Origin: Prevotella sp.
GTDB taxonomy: Bacteria > Bacteroidota > Bacteroidia > Bacteroidales > Bacteroidaceae
Direction of reading: 5' to 3'
Assembly: GCA_024680755.1 (NCBI GenBank)
Contig: JAILBT010000009.1
Span: forward strand, 1 to 43,278
Length of the DNA stretch: 43,278 nucleotides
Below the pieces are notes generated by a model that was given only the letters and a program-made list of their open reading frames with translations, ran no database searches and was not told the DNA's origin. Position numbers and translations under genes: made by a program. Positions 25,301-34,022 of the stretch are shown here, piece by piece. The number at the start of each line of letters is the position of its first letter. Position 1 is the stretch's first letter.

Positions 25301-25354
25301 GACAATTGCAGATAATCGTATGCTTTACACAGTACATGTTCCAAATTATCAAAT

Positions 25355-25598
25355 TGTCTATCTGTCTGTCTAAATGTCTATCTGTCTAATTGTCTATCTG
25401 TCTAATTGTCTATCTGTCTAATTGTCTATCTGTCTATTGTCTATCTGTCTAATTGTCTATCTGTCTATCTGTCTAAATGTCTATCTGTCTAAATGTCTAT
25501 CTGTCTATCTGTCTAAATGTCTATCTGTCTATCTGTCTATCCGTCTAAATGTCTATCTGTCTAAATGTCTATCCGTCTAATTGTCTAATTGTCTATCC
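25355..25598. repeat. TCTATCTGTCTAAATG tandem array running into the rnr stop codon
   Basis: About 15 imperfect units of 12-16 bases built from TCTATCTG and TCTAAATG or TCTAATTG fill 244 bases. The last unit contains the rnr stop codon (TAG on the minus strand, 25593-25595). The array forms the 3' untranslated region of RNase R and is likely to vary in length between strains. It is not a CRISPR: there are no unique spacers. Confidence 0.85.
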
Positions 25599-27869
25599 GC
25601 GCCGACGGGTTTTGCCTGCCGACTTGTGTGACGGGGCCTGTTGTTTGCCGGCGGGGGTGTTGGCCAGCACGAAGTCGAGCTGTCGTTTCTCCACGTTGGC
25701 TCTTGCCACGCGTATGCGTATGGGGTCGCCCAGCTGATAGACCTTGTGGTTGCGACGGCCGCGCAGACGGTAGTTCTGCTCGTCGAAGTCGTAGTAGTCG
25801 CCTGTCAGGTCGTGCATACCCACCATGCCCTCGCAGTGGTTTTCGTCTATCTCGCAATAGATGCCATAGCTCTGCACGCCCGAGATGTGGGCATCGAAAT
25901 CTTGGCCGATGTAGTCAGACATAAACTCCACCATCTTCATCTTTATGCTCTCGCGTTCGGCCTGCTGTGCCAGCTGCTCCATGTCCGACGAGTGTTTGCA
26001 CTCGTCTTCGAAATGATGCTGGTTGGCCGAGCGTCCGCCCTGCTGGTAACGCGTCAGCAGCCGGTGAACCATCATGTCGGGATAGCGGCGTATGGGCGAC
26101 GTGAAATGAGTGTAGTAGTCGAACGCCAGACCGTAGTGGCCGATGTTGTGTGTGCTGTACTTAGCTTTCATCATAGCCCTGAGCGCCACCGTCTCTATCA
26201 GGTTCTGCTCTTTGTGTCCCTGGCAGTCGAGCATCAGCTTGTTCATGGCCTTGGCCACGGCCCCTTTCGAGCCTGTGGTCTTCATCTTGTAGCCAAACTT
26301 GACGACAAACTCGCGCAGCTGCTCCACCTTGGTGGGGTCCGGCTCATCGTGTATGCGATAGACAAAGGTCTTGGCCGCTTTCGCGCTTGTCGGCTTGCGG
26401 CCATCGGCTTTCTTGCCCTCTGCACACTGTGCACCTATGTATTCAGCCACCTGGCGGTTGGCCAGCAGCATAAACTCCTCGATGAGCTGTGTGGCCAGGT
26501 TGCTCTTCTTGTAGTAGCAGCGCGTGGGGTGTCCGTGCTGGTCCACGTCGAAGTGCAGCTCCTCGCGGTCGAAGCGCACGGCCCCGGCCTTGAAGCGCCG
26601 CTCGCGCAGCTGCTGGGCCAGCAGCGACAGCGTTTTCAGTGCATGGTGGAGCATGTGGGTGGGACTGTCCGTTCGCGCTTCCTCTTCTTTTTCCAGCATC
26701 TCGAGGGCCTCCTCATAACAGAGGCGATGGTCGCTGTTGATGACGGTGTGGCGCAGTCGCCAGTCGAGTATGTTAGCCTGCCCGTCCAGGTTGAAGACGA
26801 CGCTGTAGCACAGCTTGTCCTCGTGCGGTCGCAGCGAACAGATGTTGTTGCACAGGCGCTCCGGCAGCATCGGTATGGTTCTGTCAACAAGATATACGCT
26901 CGTGGCGCGCTGTTCGGCCTCGCGGTCAATGATGTCACGCTCCTTGACATAGTGGCTCACGTCGGCTATGTGCACTCCCACCTCATATACGGCAGCGCCG
27001 GCCGGCGACCGGCCATCCAGGGTTCGGAACGACAGGGCGTCGTCGAAGTCCTTCGCGTCCTTGGGGTCGATGGTGAAGGTGAGCACCTGCCGGAAGTCCT
27101 CGCGGCCCTCAAGGTCGGCCGCCGCGATGGTGTCGGCTATCTTGTTGGCAGCCTGCTCCACGCGCTCGGGGTATTTGTATGGCAGCCCATACTTGGCCAG
27201 TATGGCGTGCATCTCCACCGTGTTGTCGCCGCGCTCGCCCAGCACATCGACCACCTCGCCCACGATGGTCTTCTGCTCGGCCGTGGGCCACTGTGTGATC
27301 CTGACCACGGCCACGTCGCCGTTCTTGCCGCCGTGCAGCTTCTTCTTAGGTATGATGATGTCGTGCACGAAGATGTTACCCTCTGTCTGCAGGAAGGCAA
27401 AGTCGGGTTCCACCACCAGCTGCCCCACTGCCTGATCCATCTTGTGCGACAGTATTTCCGTCACGACGGCCTCCTTGATATGGTTCAGCCGGCGCGCCAT
27501 ATAGACCACGCGAACGCGGTCGCCGTTGAGGGCGAACATCGAGTTGCGCTCGGCCACAAAGACGGGCGTGCCGCCGTCGTCGGGCTGGAAGGTGTTCTTG
27601 CCGTTTGCCTTGCGCACAAAGGTTCCCTCGGCTATCTGTGTGCGCTCGTTGAGCCGGTAGCCACTGTCGCCGTCTTTCGAGAGGAAATCCTCCCAGGCCA
27701 TGTTTTCCAGCACGTCGAGCACCTGCATGCGGGCCGGGTGCTGCCGCACCTTTAGATGGGTGAAGATGTCGCCGGTAGTCAGCGTCTGCATGGGGTGCGC
27801 GCGGAACAGGGCCTCCAGCGCGTCGGTCAGTCGTTTGCGGCTGAAACGTCCGCTCGTTTTCTTGCTCAT
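25593..27869 (-). CDS. rnr: Ribonuclease R
   Basis: A 758-residue 3'-to-5' exoribonuclease of the RNase II/R family that degrades structured RNA in the cytoplasm. The N-terminal winged-helix part (about 10-75) and cold-shock OB domains (about 80-240) precede the RNB catalytic domain with TIDPKDAKDFDDALS (266-280). There D268, D274, D276 and D277 would bind the two metal ions. A C-terminal S1 domain (about 655-745) begins near SGVQSYGIYCEIDENHCEG, and the tail is basic (KSAGKTRRRG). Length and order are standard. Both ends are flanked by tandem repeats: an 8-base repeat in the 5' leader and the TCTATCTG array at the stop. No clear promoter could be assigned. Confidence 0.95.
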   Translation of the reverse strand: MSKKTSGRFSRKRLTDALEALFRAHPMQTLTTGDIFTHLKVRQHPARMQVLDVLENMAWEDFLSKDGDSGYRLNERTQIAEGTFVRKANGKNTFQPDDGGTPVFVAERNSMFALNGDRVRVVYMARRLNHIKEAVVTEILSHKMDQAVGQLVVEPDFAFLQTEGNIFVHDIIIPKKKLHGGKNGDVAVVRITQWPTAEQKTIVGEVVDVLGERGDNTVEMHAILAKYGLPYKYPERVEQAANKIADTIAAADLEGREDFRQVLTFTIDPKDAKDFDDALSFRTLDGRSPAGAAVYEVGVHIADVSHYVKERDIIDREAEQRATSVYLVDRTIPMLPERLCNNICSLRPHEDKLCYSVVFNLDGQANILDWRLRHTVINSDHRLCYEEALEMLEKEEEARTDSPTHMLHHALKTLSLLAQQLRERRFKAGAVRFDREELHFDVDQHGHPTRCYYKKSNLATQLIEEFMLLANRQVAEYIGAQCAEGKKADGRKPTSAKAAKTFVYRIHDEPDPTKVEQLREFVVKFGYKMKTTGSKGAVAKAMNKLMLDCQGHKEQNLIETVALRAMMKAKYSTHNIGHYGLAFDYYTHFTSPIRRYPDMMVHRLLTRYQQGGRSANQHHFEDECKHSSDMEQLAQQAERESIKMKMVEFMSDYIGQDFDAHISGVQSYGIYCEIDENHCEGMVGMHDLTGDYYDFDEQNYRLRGRRNHKVYQLGDPIRIRVARANVEKRQLDFVLANTPAGKQQAPSHKSAGKTRRRG

Positions 27870-27878
27870 TTTTTTGTG

Positions 27879-27978
27879 GAGTTGAGGAGTTGAGGAGTTG
27901 GGGAGTTGGGGAGTCGGGGAGTTGAGGAGTTGAGGAGTTGGGGAGTCGGGGAGTTGATGAGTTGGGGAGTCGGGGAGT
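27879..27978. repeat. 8-base tandem repeat in the 5' leader of rnr
   Basis: Twelve and a half units of GAGTTGAG/GAGTTGGG/GAGTCGGG (plus strand) start 10 bases upstream of the rnr start codon. On the transcribed minus strand they read CTCAACTC or CCCGACTC. The array lies where a ribosome site and leader would be, so unit number could tune RNase R translation. Confidence 0.8.
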
Positions 27979-28067
27979 AAGGAACTGACACGAAAAAAGT
28001 TTGCATTTATGTTTTCATTCGTGTCATTCGTATGTTTCTTATTATTTAATGATTATCCGCAGTTATC

Positions 28068-28220
28068 CCATAGCGCCCCGAAGGGGCAGTGAGCTGTCAG
28101 CCCAGGGCACCGCCCTGGGTATTTGTGAGCAATGCTTTTGCCCTTTCAGGGCGAACGTTGACTCCATCTTCCACCCAGGGCGATGCCCTGGGCTAAGGGC
28201 TCTCTGGCCTTTCAGGCCGC
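28068..28220. repeat. GC-rich palindromic repeat group (GCCCCGAAGGGGC family)
   Basis: Nested palindromes such as GCCCCGAAGGGGC, GCCCAGGGCACCGCCCTGGG and CCCAGGGCGATGCCCTGGGC, plus AATGCTTTTGCCCTTTCAGG, mark a dispersed intergenic element. It is shared with 25115-25300. It is non-coding. Confidence 0.65.
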
Positions 28221-28251
28221 CAATCGGATACATGCGGATAATAATACTTTA

Positions 28252-28340
28252 TTTCGTGTAATTCGTTTTAATTCGATGTATAAAAAGTTTAATTCCGTTT
28301 AATTCGTTGTATAAAAAGTTTAATTCGTTGTATAAAAAGA
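28252..28340. repeat. CGAATTA-family spacer, reversed copy
   Basis: AATTCGTTTTAATTCGATGT and two units of TTTAATTCGTTGTATAAAAAG are the reverse complement of the CGAATTA spacers at 10186-10306 and 16624-16706. The following 28341-28761 holds no gene I can support; its frames overlap the tRNA or lack coding character. Confidence 0.7.
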
Positions 28341-28761
28341 ATGACTGTAAACTTTCTTCCTAAGTAGATTGGCAAGGAAGGGTCTTTTGTGGAGTTGTGG
28401 AGTAAGTAGATTAGTAGGTGTAGGGAAACTGTAGGATAAGATGTTTTGGTGTTGAGCGGTTGTAGCGTTCGGGAGTCAATAAAAAGAAGAGGCCGCACCA
28501 GCGATGTGATGAAAACTCCATTGTAATATGTTTTGGGATTCCTCCGCCTTTGTAATCCACCGGCAACGAGTGCTATCCTCGGTCGGTCGCCCCGTGAGGC
28601 TCCGCTGTAGGAATGTGGCCCGCCATTGGCTAAAGGAGTTGTCCCGGTTTTCATTTTTAATCTGATGAGTATCCCGATCTGCCCCAGTGCGGCCTTGTTG
28701 TCTGCGCTGCGGCTGTGTGTCCACCGATGGAACGCAGCCGCCGCTCGCTATGTCTTCTTTG

Positions 28762-28843
28762 TACCCAGAGCCGGGGTCGAACCGGCACACCTTGCGGTAT
28801 TGGTGTTTGAGACCAACGCGTCTACCGATTCCGCCATCTGGGC
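28762..28843 (-). tRNA. tRNA-Leu (anticodon CAA)
   Basis: The minus strand folds as a class II tRNA: acceptor GCCCAGA/TCTGGGT, D arm with GGCGGAATCGGTAGACGC, anticodon stem TTGGT/ACCAA with loop CTCAAAC (anticodon CAA), a long variable arm, and T arm GCCGG-TTCGACC-CCGGC. The discriminator base is A and the CCA end is not encoded. A strong promoter lies just upstream. Confidence 0.95.
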
Positions 28844-28857
28844 CTCAATTATGTGTG

Positions 28858-28889
28858 CAAAGGTACGCAGAATATTTTAATGTGCCAAA
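28858..28889 (-). promoter_or_regulatory. Promoter of tRNA-Leu
   Basis: On the minus strand TTTG (28889-28886) and TACCTTTG (28865-28858) are 20 bases apart. This places the transcription start just upstream of the tRNA 5' end at 28843. It lies back to back with the promoter of the guanylyltransferase gene. Confidence 0.8.
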
Positions 28890-28935
28890 CGTTTTGCGAA
28901 AAATAGTTGAAAAAAACGAAAAACATAGAAAAAGA

Positions 28936-28967
28936 TTTGCCGGTAACGAACATTTCGGTTATCTTTG
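28936..28967 (+). promoter_or_regulatory. Promoter of the mannose-1-phosphate guanylyltransferase gene
   Basis: TTTG (28936-28939) and TATCTTTG (28960-28967) are 20 bases apart. The predicted start near 28974 leaves a leader of about 23 bases to ATG 28997 but only about 5 to the upstream TTG 28979; this decides the start codon. Confidence 0.8.
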
Positions 28968-28996
28968 CGTTGTAATACTTGAAAAAACACATCTAC

Positions 28997-30064
28997 ATGT
29001 TAAAGCCTGAGCTAAAGACCCTGCATAGCAAGCACTATGCCGTTATCCTTGCCGGTGGCAGCGGCACCCGCCTGTGGCCCGCCAGCCGAAGTGAATGTCC
29101 CAAGCAGTTTCTCGATTTCTTCTCCACCGGGCAGACGCAGCTGCAGTCCACCTACGAGCGCATGTGCGCCCTGCTGCCGCGCGAGAATGTGCTGGTGACA
29201 ACCCTTGAAGCCTATCGTCCCCTGGTGGAGCAGCAGCTGCCCGGGTTGCCTGCCGACAACCTGCTGTCAGAGAGCGTGGCGCGCGGCACGGCGCTGTCCG
29301 TCTGTTGGGCTGCCACACGCATCAAGGCCCGCTGCCCCGAGGGGGTGCTGGTGGTGGTGCCCAGCGACCAGCTGATAACCGAGACCGACCTCTTCCACGA
29401 CGACGTGGCATACGCCCTGAGCTTCGTCGAGCGCACCAACGTGCTGCTCACGATGGGCATCGTGCCCACACGTCCCGAGCCGGGCTATGGCTACATACAG
29501 ATGGGCGAGGAGCACCCGCACGACAGCGGCCGCACCTTCTGGGTGAAATCGTTCACAGAGAAGCCCGAGCGACAGTTTGCACAGATATTCATGGACAGCG
29601 GCGAGTTTCTCTGGAACACCGGCGTCGTCGTAGCCACGGCCGAGACCTTGTGCAGCTGTTGCGCCCACCTGTTTCCCGAGTATGACAGCCTGGAGTGTGC
29701 CGATGTCAGCCAGATGTGGGCACAGCTGCCCCACATGTCGCTCGACCGCGGAGTGCTGGAGCGCGCCGACAACGTGTGCGTGCTGCGCTGCCGCTTCGGC
29801 TGGGCCGACCTGGGCTCGTGGCACTCCGTCTATGAGAGCCGCCATAAGGTGGAAGGCGACAACGTGGTGGCCTGCGGGCAGGCCATACTGGACGACTGCC
29901 ACGGCCTGGTGGTACACCTGCCGGCAGACCACACGGCCATCATCAACGGCCTCGACGACTGCATCGTGGTTGACACGGGCCAGGTGCTGCTGATATGCCG
30001 ACGTGCCGACTCGTCGCAGCTGATAAAGAAATACCGCGCCGAGATGTCGCTCAGGCAGCAGTAG
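28997..30064 (+). CDS. manC: Mannose-1-phosphate guanylyltransferase
   Basis: A 355-residue cytosolic nucleotidyltransferase that makes GDP-mannose from mannose 1-phosphate and GTP, a precursor for GDP-fucose and surface polysaccharides. The pyrophosphorylase signature is AVILAGGSGTRLWPASR (15-31), followed by PKQFLDF (35-41). VVPSDQLI, GYGYIQMGE and KSFTEKPE are also present, as in the GMP type. The C-terminal cupin isomerase domain of bifunctional ManC/AlgA is absent, so it is the short monofunctional form. ATG 28997 is chosen over TTG 28979 from promoter spacing. The gene appears monocistronic. Confidence 0.92.
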   Translation: MLKPELKTLHSKHYAVILAGGSGTRLWPASRSECPKQFLDFFSTGQTQLQSTYERMCALLPRENVLVTTLEAYRPLVEQQLPGLPADNLLSESVARGTALSVCWAATRIKARCPEGVLVVVPSDQLITETDLFHDDVAYALSFVERTNVLLTMGIVPTRPEPGYGYIQMGEEHPHDSGRTFWVKSFTEKPERQFAQIFMDSGEFLWNTGVVVATAETLCSCCAHLFPEYDSLECADVSQMWAQLPHMSLDRGVLERADNVCVLRCRFGWADLGSWHSVYESRHKVEGDNVVACGQAILDDCHGLVVHLPADHTAIINGLDDCIVVDTGQVLLICRRADSSQLIKKYRAEMSLRQQ

Positions 30065-30115
30065 CCGCTTATGCCCCCCGTACAGCACGCCGCACGGCGA
30101 ATTGTAAGGCGAAAA

Positions 30116-30147
30116 TTTGACTGTTACGGCGGAAATGCATAACTTTG
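30116..30147 (+). promoter_or_regulatory. Promoter of the ATPase/nuclease-like gene
   Basis: TTTG (30116-30119) and TAACTTTG (30140-30147) are 20 bases apart, with the start codon at 30211. CTGCGCAGG and GTCTGCGCAGAC in the leader are short palindromes. Confidence 0.75.
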
Positions 30148-30210
30148 CACCTGCGCAGGCAATGAAGGTCTGCGCAGACGCTTCCGCGAACACTCAATCC
30201 GAAAGTTACA

Positions 30211-31800
30211 ATGATTTACATAGACAAAGGGAACTCGGCCTTCCGCCAATGCCGCAACAGCGAATACATTGACAAGTCGGGGCTTATCGCTGTCGTCAAC
30301 CGCACGCTCTTCACCGAGCAGAAATTCTCCTGTGTGACACGCAGCCGCCGCTTCGGCAAGTCGATGGCGGCCAAGATGCTTGCCGCCTACTACGACCGCT
30401 CGTGCGACTCGCGGCAGCTCTTCGCCGACCTGCAGATAGCCCGAGACCCCACGTTTGAGCGACACCTGAACAGATACCCCGTGGTTTATCTCGACCTCTC
30501 GGCCTTCAGCCGCGACCTGCCCAAGGGCGACATGGTCAGGCGCATGGAGAAAGCTCTTATAGCCGACATACGCACAGCATATCCCAAGGTGGCGGCGCCG
30601 CGCGGCGGAAGCCTCATGGACTACCTGCTGCGCATCCATACGGCCACGGGCGACACCTTCATCTTCATCATCGACGAATGGGACGCCATACTGCGCGAGT
30701 GTGCACAGGACCCCAAGCTGCCCAACCAGACCGACGACTACGTCACCTGGCTGCGCTCCATGTTCAAGGACGTGCTCGCAATGGAGGTGTTCGCCGGCGT
30801 GTACATGACGGGGATCCTGCCCATCAAGAAATACAAGACACAGTCGGCCATGAACAATTTCCTGGAGTATTCCATGGTGGAACCGCGAAAGATGGCCCAA
30901 TTCTTTGGCTTCACCCGGGAGGAAGTGAAGCAGCTGGCGACGAAGCACCAGATGGACTTCGACGAACTGGAGAAATGGTACGACGGCTACCAGATAGGTC
31001 CGCAGCCGTCGATGTTCAATCCCAACTCGGTGATGCAGGCCGTGGACATAGGCCGCTGCCGCAGCTTCTGGGCCAGCACCGGAGCCTTCGACAGCATTGC
31101 CGGATATATCGACATGGACTTCGACGGGCTGAAGCAAGACATCATAGCCATGCTCGCCGGGGAGCGGGCAAATGTGAACACCACCAAGTTCCGCAACGAC
31201 CTCTCTGCCATACGCAGCCGTGACGACGTGCTCACCGTGCTCATACACTTGGGCTACCTGGCTTTCGATTGGGAACACCGTGAGTGCTATGTGCCCAACT
31301 ATGAGGTGTCGGAAGAACTGGCCAACGCCGTCGAGGAGACAGGATGGAAGGAGGTGGCAAAGTCTCTTGAGCAGTCGCGTCATCTCTTAGAGGCCACCAT
31401 ACGCGGCGACGGGCAGGCGGTGGCACGCATGGTGGCAGACGCACACCGCGACAACACCAGCCTGATTAAGTACAGCGACGAAAATTCTATGGCCTGTGTG
31501 CTCGCCATTGCCTACTACTATGCCCATGGCGACTATATCTTCCACCGCGAGTATCAGACGGGCACCGGCTTTGCTGACCTGGTGCTAATACCGCGCAAGA
31601 ACGTCGTTACACCGGCAATCATCGTAGAGCTGAAATACGACGACACGGCGGACACAGCCCTCAGACAGATACACCGGCAGCAATACCCGCAGAAGGTGGC
31701 TGAGTACACGGGCGACATGCTCCTCGTTGCCATCAGCTACGACAAGAAAACTAAGGAGCACCGATGCAGGATCGAAAAAACGACAATCCTTCCACACTGA
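30211..31800 (+). CDS. AAA-ATPase-like / PD-(D/E)XK nuclease-like protein (PF09820 + PF08011 type)
   Basis: A 529-residue protein of a family that is highly expanded in Bacteroidetes. The N-terminal ATPase-like part has FSCVTRSRRFGKSMAAKML (39-57; RRFGKS is the Walker A-like loop) and FIFIIDEWDA (about 151-160, Walker B-like). The C-terminal part has GYxxGDYxFHREYQTGTGFADLVL and IIVELKYDD (about 470-477), where D, E and K are the PD-(D/E)XK nuclease residues. The start MIYIDKGNSAFR differs slightly from the usual IGIQDFEKLR. No partner gene is seen. Biological role is unknown; defence or mobile-element control has been suggested by analogy only. Confidence 0.85.
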   Translation: MIYIDKGNSAFRQCRNSEYIDKSGLIAVVNRTLFTEQKFSCVTRSRRFGKSMAAKMLAAYYDRSCDSRQLFADLQIARDPTFERHLNRYPVVYLDLSAFSRDLPKGDMVRRMEKALIADIRTAYPKVAAPRGGSLMDYLLRIHTATGDTFIFIIDEWDAILRECAQDPKLPNQTDDYVTWLRSMFKDVLAMEVFAGVYMTGILPIKKYKTQSAMNNFLEYSMVEPRKMAQFFGFTREEVKQLATKHQMDFDELEKWYDGYQIGPQPSMFNPNSVMQAVDIGRCRSFWASTGAFDSIAGYIDMDFDGLKQDIIAMLAGERANVNTTKFRNDLSAIRSRDDVLTVLIHLGYLAFDWEHRECYVPNYEVSEELANAVEETGWKEVAKSLEQSRHLLEATIRGDGQAVARMVADAHRDNTSLIKYSDENSMACVLAIAYYYAHGDYIFHREYQTGTGFADLVLIPRKNVVTPAIIVELKYDDTADTALRQIHRQQYPQKVAEYTGDMLLVAISYDKKTKEHRCRIEKTTILPH

Positions 31801-31872
31801 TGGCCGAAAAAGATCCGCAATCCGGCCACAGTGAACATAAGGGCAAAGGGCATTTGTCATCTGTCTTTTTTC

Positions 31873-33765
31873 TTACATGCTGTAGAAGTCGCCTGCATTG
31901 TACAGTTTCTCCAGATCCACCTCGTTGGGCTGCCATGTGCGCACCCTGATTTGTGGCTGCTCGTGGTCGGTCATGTTTACAAGCAGAAACAGGTAGCCGC
32001 GGTCGCTGTAGGTGCTGGAGCTGTACTCCTGTCCTATCTGTATGGCGAACAGTTCTTCGTCGTTGTATTTCTCAATCCATTGCACGTCGTTGTTGCTGAA
32101 GCGCAGGTTGATGAACTCGTTGCGCCGGAAACAGCGGTTCAGGTTGCGCAGATACTCCTCCTTGGTGTAACGGTTGTAGCGTATCACCTGCTGACCTTCC
32201 ACGCTGATGGGCCGCTCATTGGCAGACGGTTTTGCGGCGTGCCGTGCCAGGTTTCCCACGATGATGATGGCATCGTCGGCAAAGATGTTCCTGATGTAGT
32301 CGGAGTCCTTCAGGCAGTAGGCTGTCTTGTAGTTCTCCATAAACTCCATGATGAGTTCCTTCGTCTCGTCATTCCATCCGGGGTGCTTGCACAGAATGTC
32401 GTTTTCGGCCACCTGTCCCAGTCCGAAGGTCAGGTTAGCTATCTTTCCGTTCTTGTCGAAGGTGAGCACAACGTCTTCCACGAAGGTCTTTTTCCCTCCC
32501 CGCATGAACGAGAACGCCATCTGCAGGCCGCGGGCCACCACCTGTTGGTTCATGCCTCGGAAGAACACGATGTCGGGTGTGCCGACGATGCGTCCTCTGC
32601 CGTACTTCACCAGTTCGCGCCAGCGCAGCAGTCCGTCGATGGTGAAGAGGCGGTCTGCCGAGGCATAGCGCCGGGTCCGGACAGCCTCTGTCACCTTCTC
32701 TATGGCCTGCAGCTGGGCCGCAGTAGGTTCTACTGTCTGGCCGCTGCCCGGCTGCAGGTGCACGCCCGTCTGCGTGGGCGAGATGGCCGGGCCCGGCTCA
32801 GCCACTGTCGCCGCAGGGCCTGGCTTGTTGGCGGTGCCTCCTGTCTTCCTGGCTTGCACGGTCAGCTCGGCGCTTCGGAACGCCTTGCGCGGAATGACCT
32901 CCAGCACGCTCTTCATCTCGTTGTCGCCCTGTGCCAGGGCCTTGTATTCATACTCCAGCGTCAGGTGGTAGGTGTCGGTATGGTAGCCGGGAGCCATCTC
33001 TAAGTGTGCGCGTCCGTCTTTGGCGTCGCCCCGGCAGTCCATGCGCCCGTCGGAGTAGCTGAAGTGCAGGCTTGACACCGGTTGCCCGTCATAGCTCACC
33101 AGCAGGTCCACATAGTCGTCTTCCTGCTTCTCAAAGGCCACTGCCACCTTTCCCAGCACCTCGTCTATGCGCAACGGCAGCCAGTTGAGCAGTATATGGC
33201 CGGCATTGTCGCGCACCTGTGCCGGGTGCTGCAGCGACCGGAGCAGCGTATAGGCCCAGTAGTAGTATTGCAGGCTGAAGTCCACCTTTCGCTGTTGCAG
33301 GGCTTCTTCGGCCGTTGCCACCATGTCGCGTATCATGTCAACGCGCTCGCTGAAGATGCGTTCCAGCTCTTCGCGCTTCATGTAGCGCCGCACGGTCACG
33401 TCGGGCTCCAGGCCCACGGATGGCCATTTCTTCACGTTGTTCAGGTGCGAAAAGGGGTAGGTCCTTATGCAGCTGGTCACCTTCTTGCGTTGCTCTGTCT
33501 GGTCGTTGGTGCCGCTCTCTTCGTACAGCAGGTGGAAGTCGGCCGACACGTATGTGGCAATTTGCGAGGTCAGATCGGCCAGGGCCGCCTTGTCGGCCTC
33601 GGCCTCGGTGCGTCCGTGGCCAACACCATAGTAGTAGTCGTCAGACATCAGTATCTCGTCCCAGTCTAAATTCTGTGCTTGGGCCGCGATACACGGCAGT
33701 AGTGTCAGTGGCAGCAGGGCCAGTATGTTTCTCAGCTTTATCATTCTGTCGGGCTTTGGGCTCAT
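31873..33765 (-). CDS. Exported LPP20-like protein with C-terminal NTF2-like region
   Basis: A 630-residue exported protein. The first ATG is at 33765, but the ATG at 33744 gives a cleaner signal peptide (MIKLRNILALLPLTLLPCIA, AQAQ); both lie close behind the promoter. Residues about 45-75 (YYYGVGHGRTEAEADKAALA) are the LPP20/FlgT-like signature. A Thr/Pro-rich linker lies near 312-345. The C-terminal 250 residues contain repeated GMNQQVVARGL, FMENYKTAYCLKDSDYI and IFADDAIIIVG segments, resembling NTF2-like domains. It probably acts at the cell envelope. It is divergent from the PEGA gene, with which it shares a 150-base promoter region, and it echoes the LPP20-like genes of the caspase operon. 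Confidence 0.75.
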   Translation of the reverse strand: MSPKPDRMIKLRNILALLPLTLLPCIAAQAQNLDWDEILMSDDYYYGVGHGRTEAEADKAALADLTSQIATYVSADFHLLYEESGTNDQTEQRKKVTSCIRTYPFSHLNNVKKWPSVGLEPDVTVRRYMKREELERIFSERVDMIRDMVATAEEALQQRKVDFSLQYYYWAYTLLRSLQHPAQVRDNAGHILLNWLPLRIDEVLGKVAVAFEKQEDDYVDLLVSYDGQPVSSLHFSYSDGRMDCRGDAKDGRAHLEMAPGYHTDTYHLTLEYEYKALAQGDNEMKSVLEVIPRKAFRSAELTVQARKTGGTANKPGPAATVAEPGPAISPTQTGVHLQPGSGQTVEPTAAQLQAIEKVTEAVRTRRYASADRLFTIDGLLRWRELVKYGRGRIVGTPDIVFFRGMNQQVVARGLQMAFSFMRGGKKTFVEDVVLTFDKNGKIANLTFGLGQVAENDILCKHPGWNDETKELIMEFMENYKTAYCLKDSDYIRNIFADDAIIIVGNLARHAAKPSANERPISVEGQQVIRYNRYTKEEYLRNLNRCFRRNEFINLRFSNNDVQWIEKYNDEELFAIQIGQEYSSSTYSDRGYLFLLVNMTDHEQPQIRVRTWQPNEVDLEKLYNAGDFYSM

Positions 33766-33791
33766 TGTTCAACAGATCTGTTTTCAGCCTG

Positions 33792-33822
33792 CAAAATTAA
33801 GTGTTTTCCGCGGGCTGCCAAA
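33792..33822 (-). promoter_or_regulatory. Promoter of the LPP20-like gene
   Basis: On the minus strand TTTG (33822-33819) and TAATTTTG (33799-33792) are 19 bases apart. The start codon at 33765 or 33744 follows after about 20 to 40 bases. Confidence 0.8.
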
Positions 33823-33860
33823 ACATTTCTGTGGTTATTTGTCAAAAAAGTCGTGCAGAA

Positions 33861-33892
33861 TTTGGGTGATTGAAAGGAAAGCACTAATTTTG
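33861..33892 (+). promoter_or_regulatory. Divergent promoter of the PEGA/surface-protein genes
   Basis: TTTG (33861-33864) and TAATTTTG (33885-33892) are 20 bases apart. The leader of about 125 bases contains a hairpin, CGCCTGC (33911-33917) with GCAGGCG (33958-33964). The minus-strand promoter at 33792-33822 lies only about 40 bases away, so a regulator could act on both. Confidence 0.78.
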
Positions 33893-34022
33893 CTTCCGAC
33901 TTATGCCTATCGCCTGCCGTGACGGCGGTCAGCCTCACCGACAAGCGTCGAGGCGCAGCAGGCGTGCAGCCCCGCGCAGGGCCCAAAACGACATTAACAT
34001 ACCTCCATAATAACAATCCAAA

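Noticed and set aside
25355..25598. Possible CRISPR array
   Set aside because: The units are 12-16 bases and contiguous, with no unique spacers of constant length and no cas genes nearby; it is a microsatellite-like tandem repeat.
25641..27755. 704-residue plus-strand reading frame
   Set aside because: It is antisense to the RNase R gene, whose minus-strand product has all family motifs; the long frame comes from GC-rich codon bias.
28476..29010. Reading frames across the tRNA-Leu gene
   Set aside because: They translate the tRNA and its flanks (for example PGSNRHTLRYW), a common artefact.
30211..31800. Anti-phage defence island
   Set aside because: The ATPase/nuclease-like gene stands alone under its own promoter among housekeeping genes; its family is common and not shown to be defensive, so only the family assignment is kept.
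31831..33003. 390-residue plus-strand reading frame
   Set aside because: It is antisense to the LPP20-like gene, with low-complexity His/Val/Leu composition and no recognisable motif.
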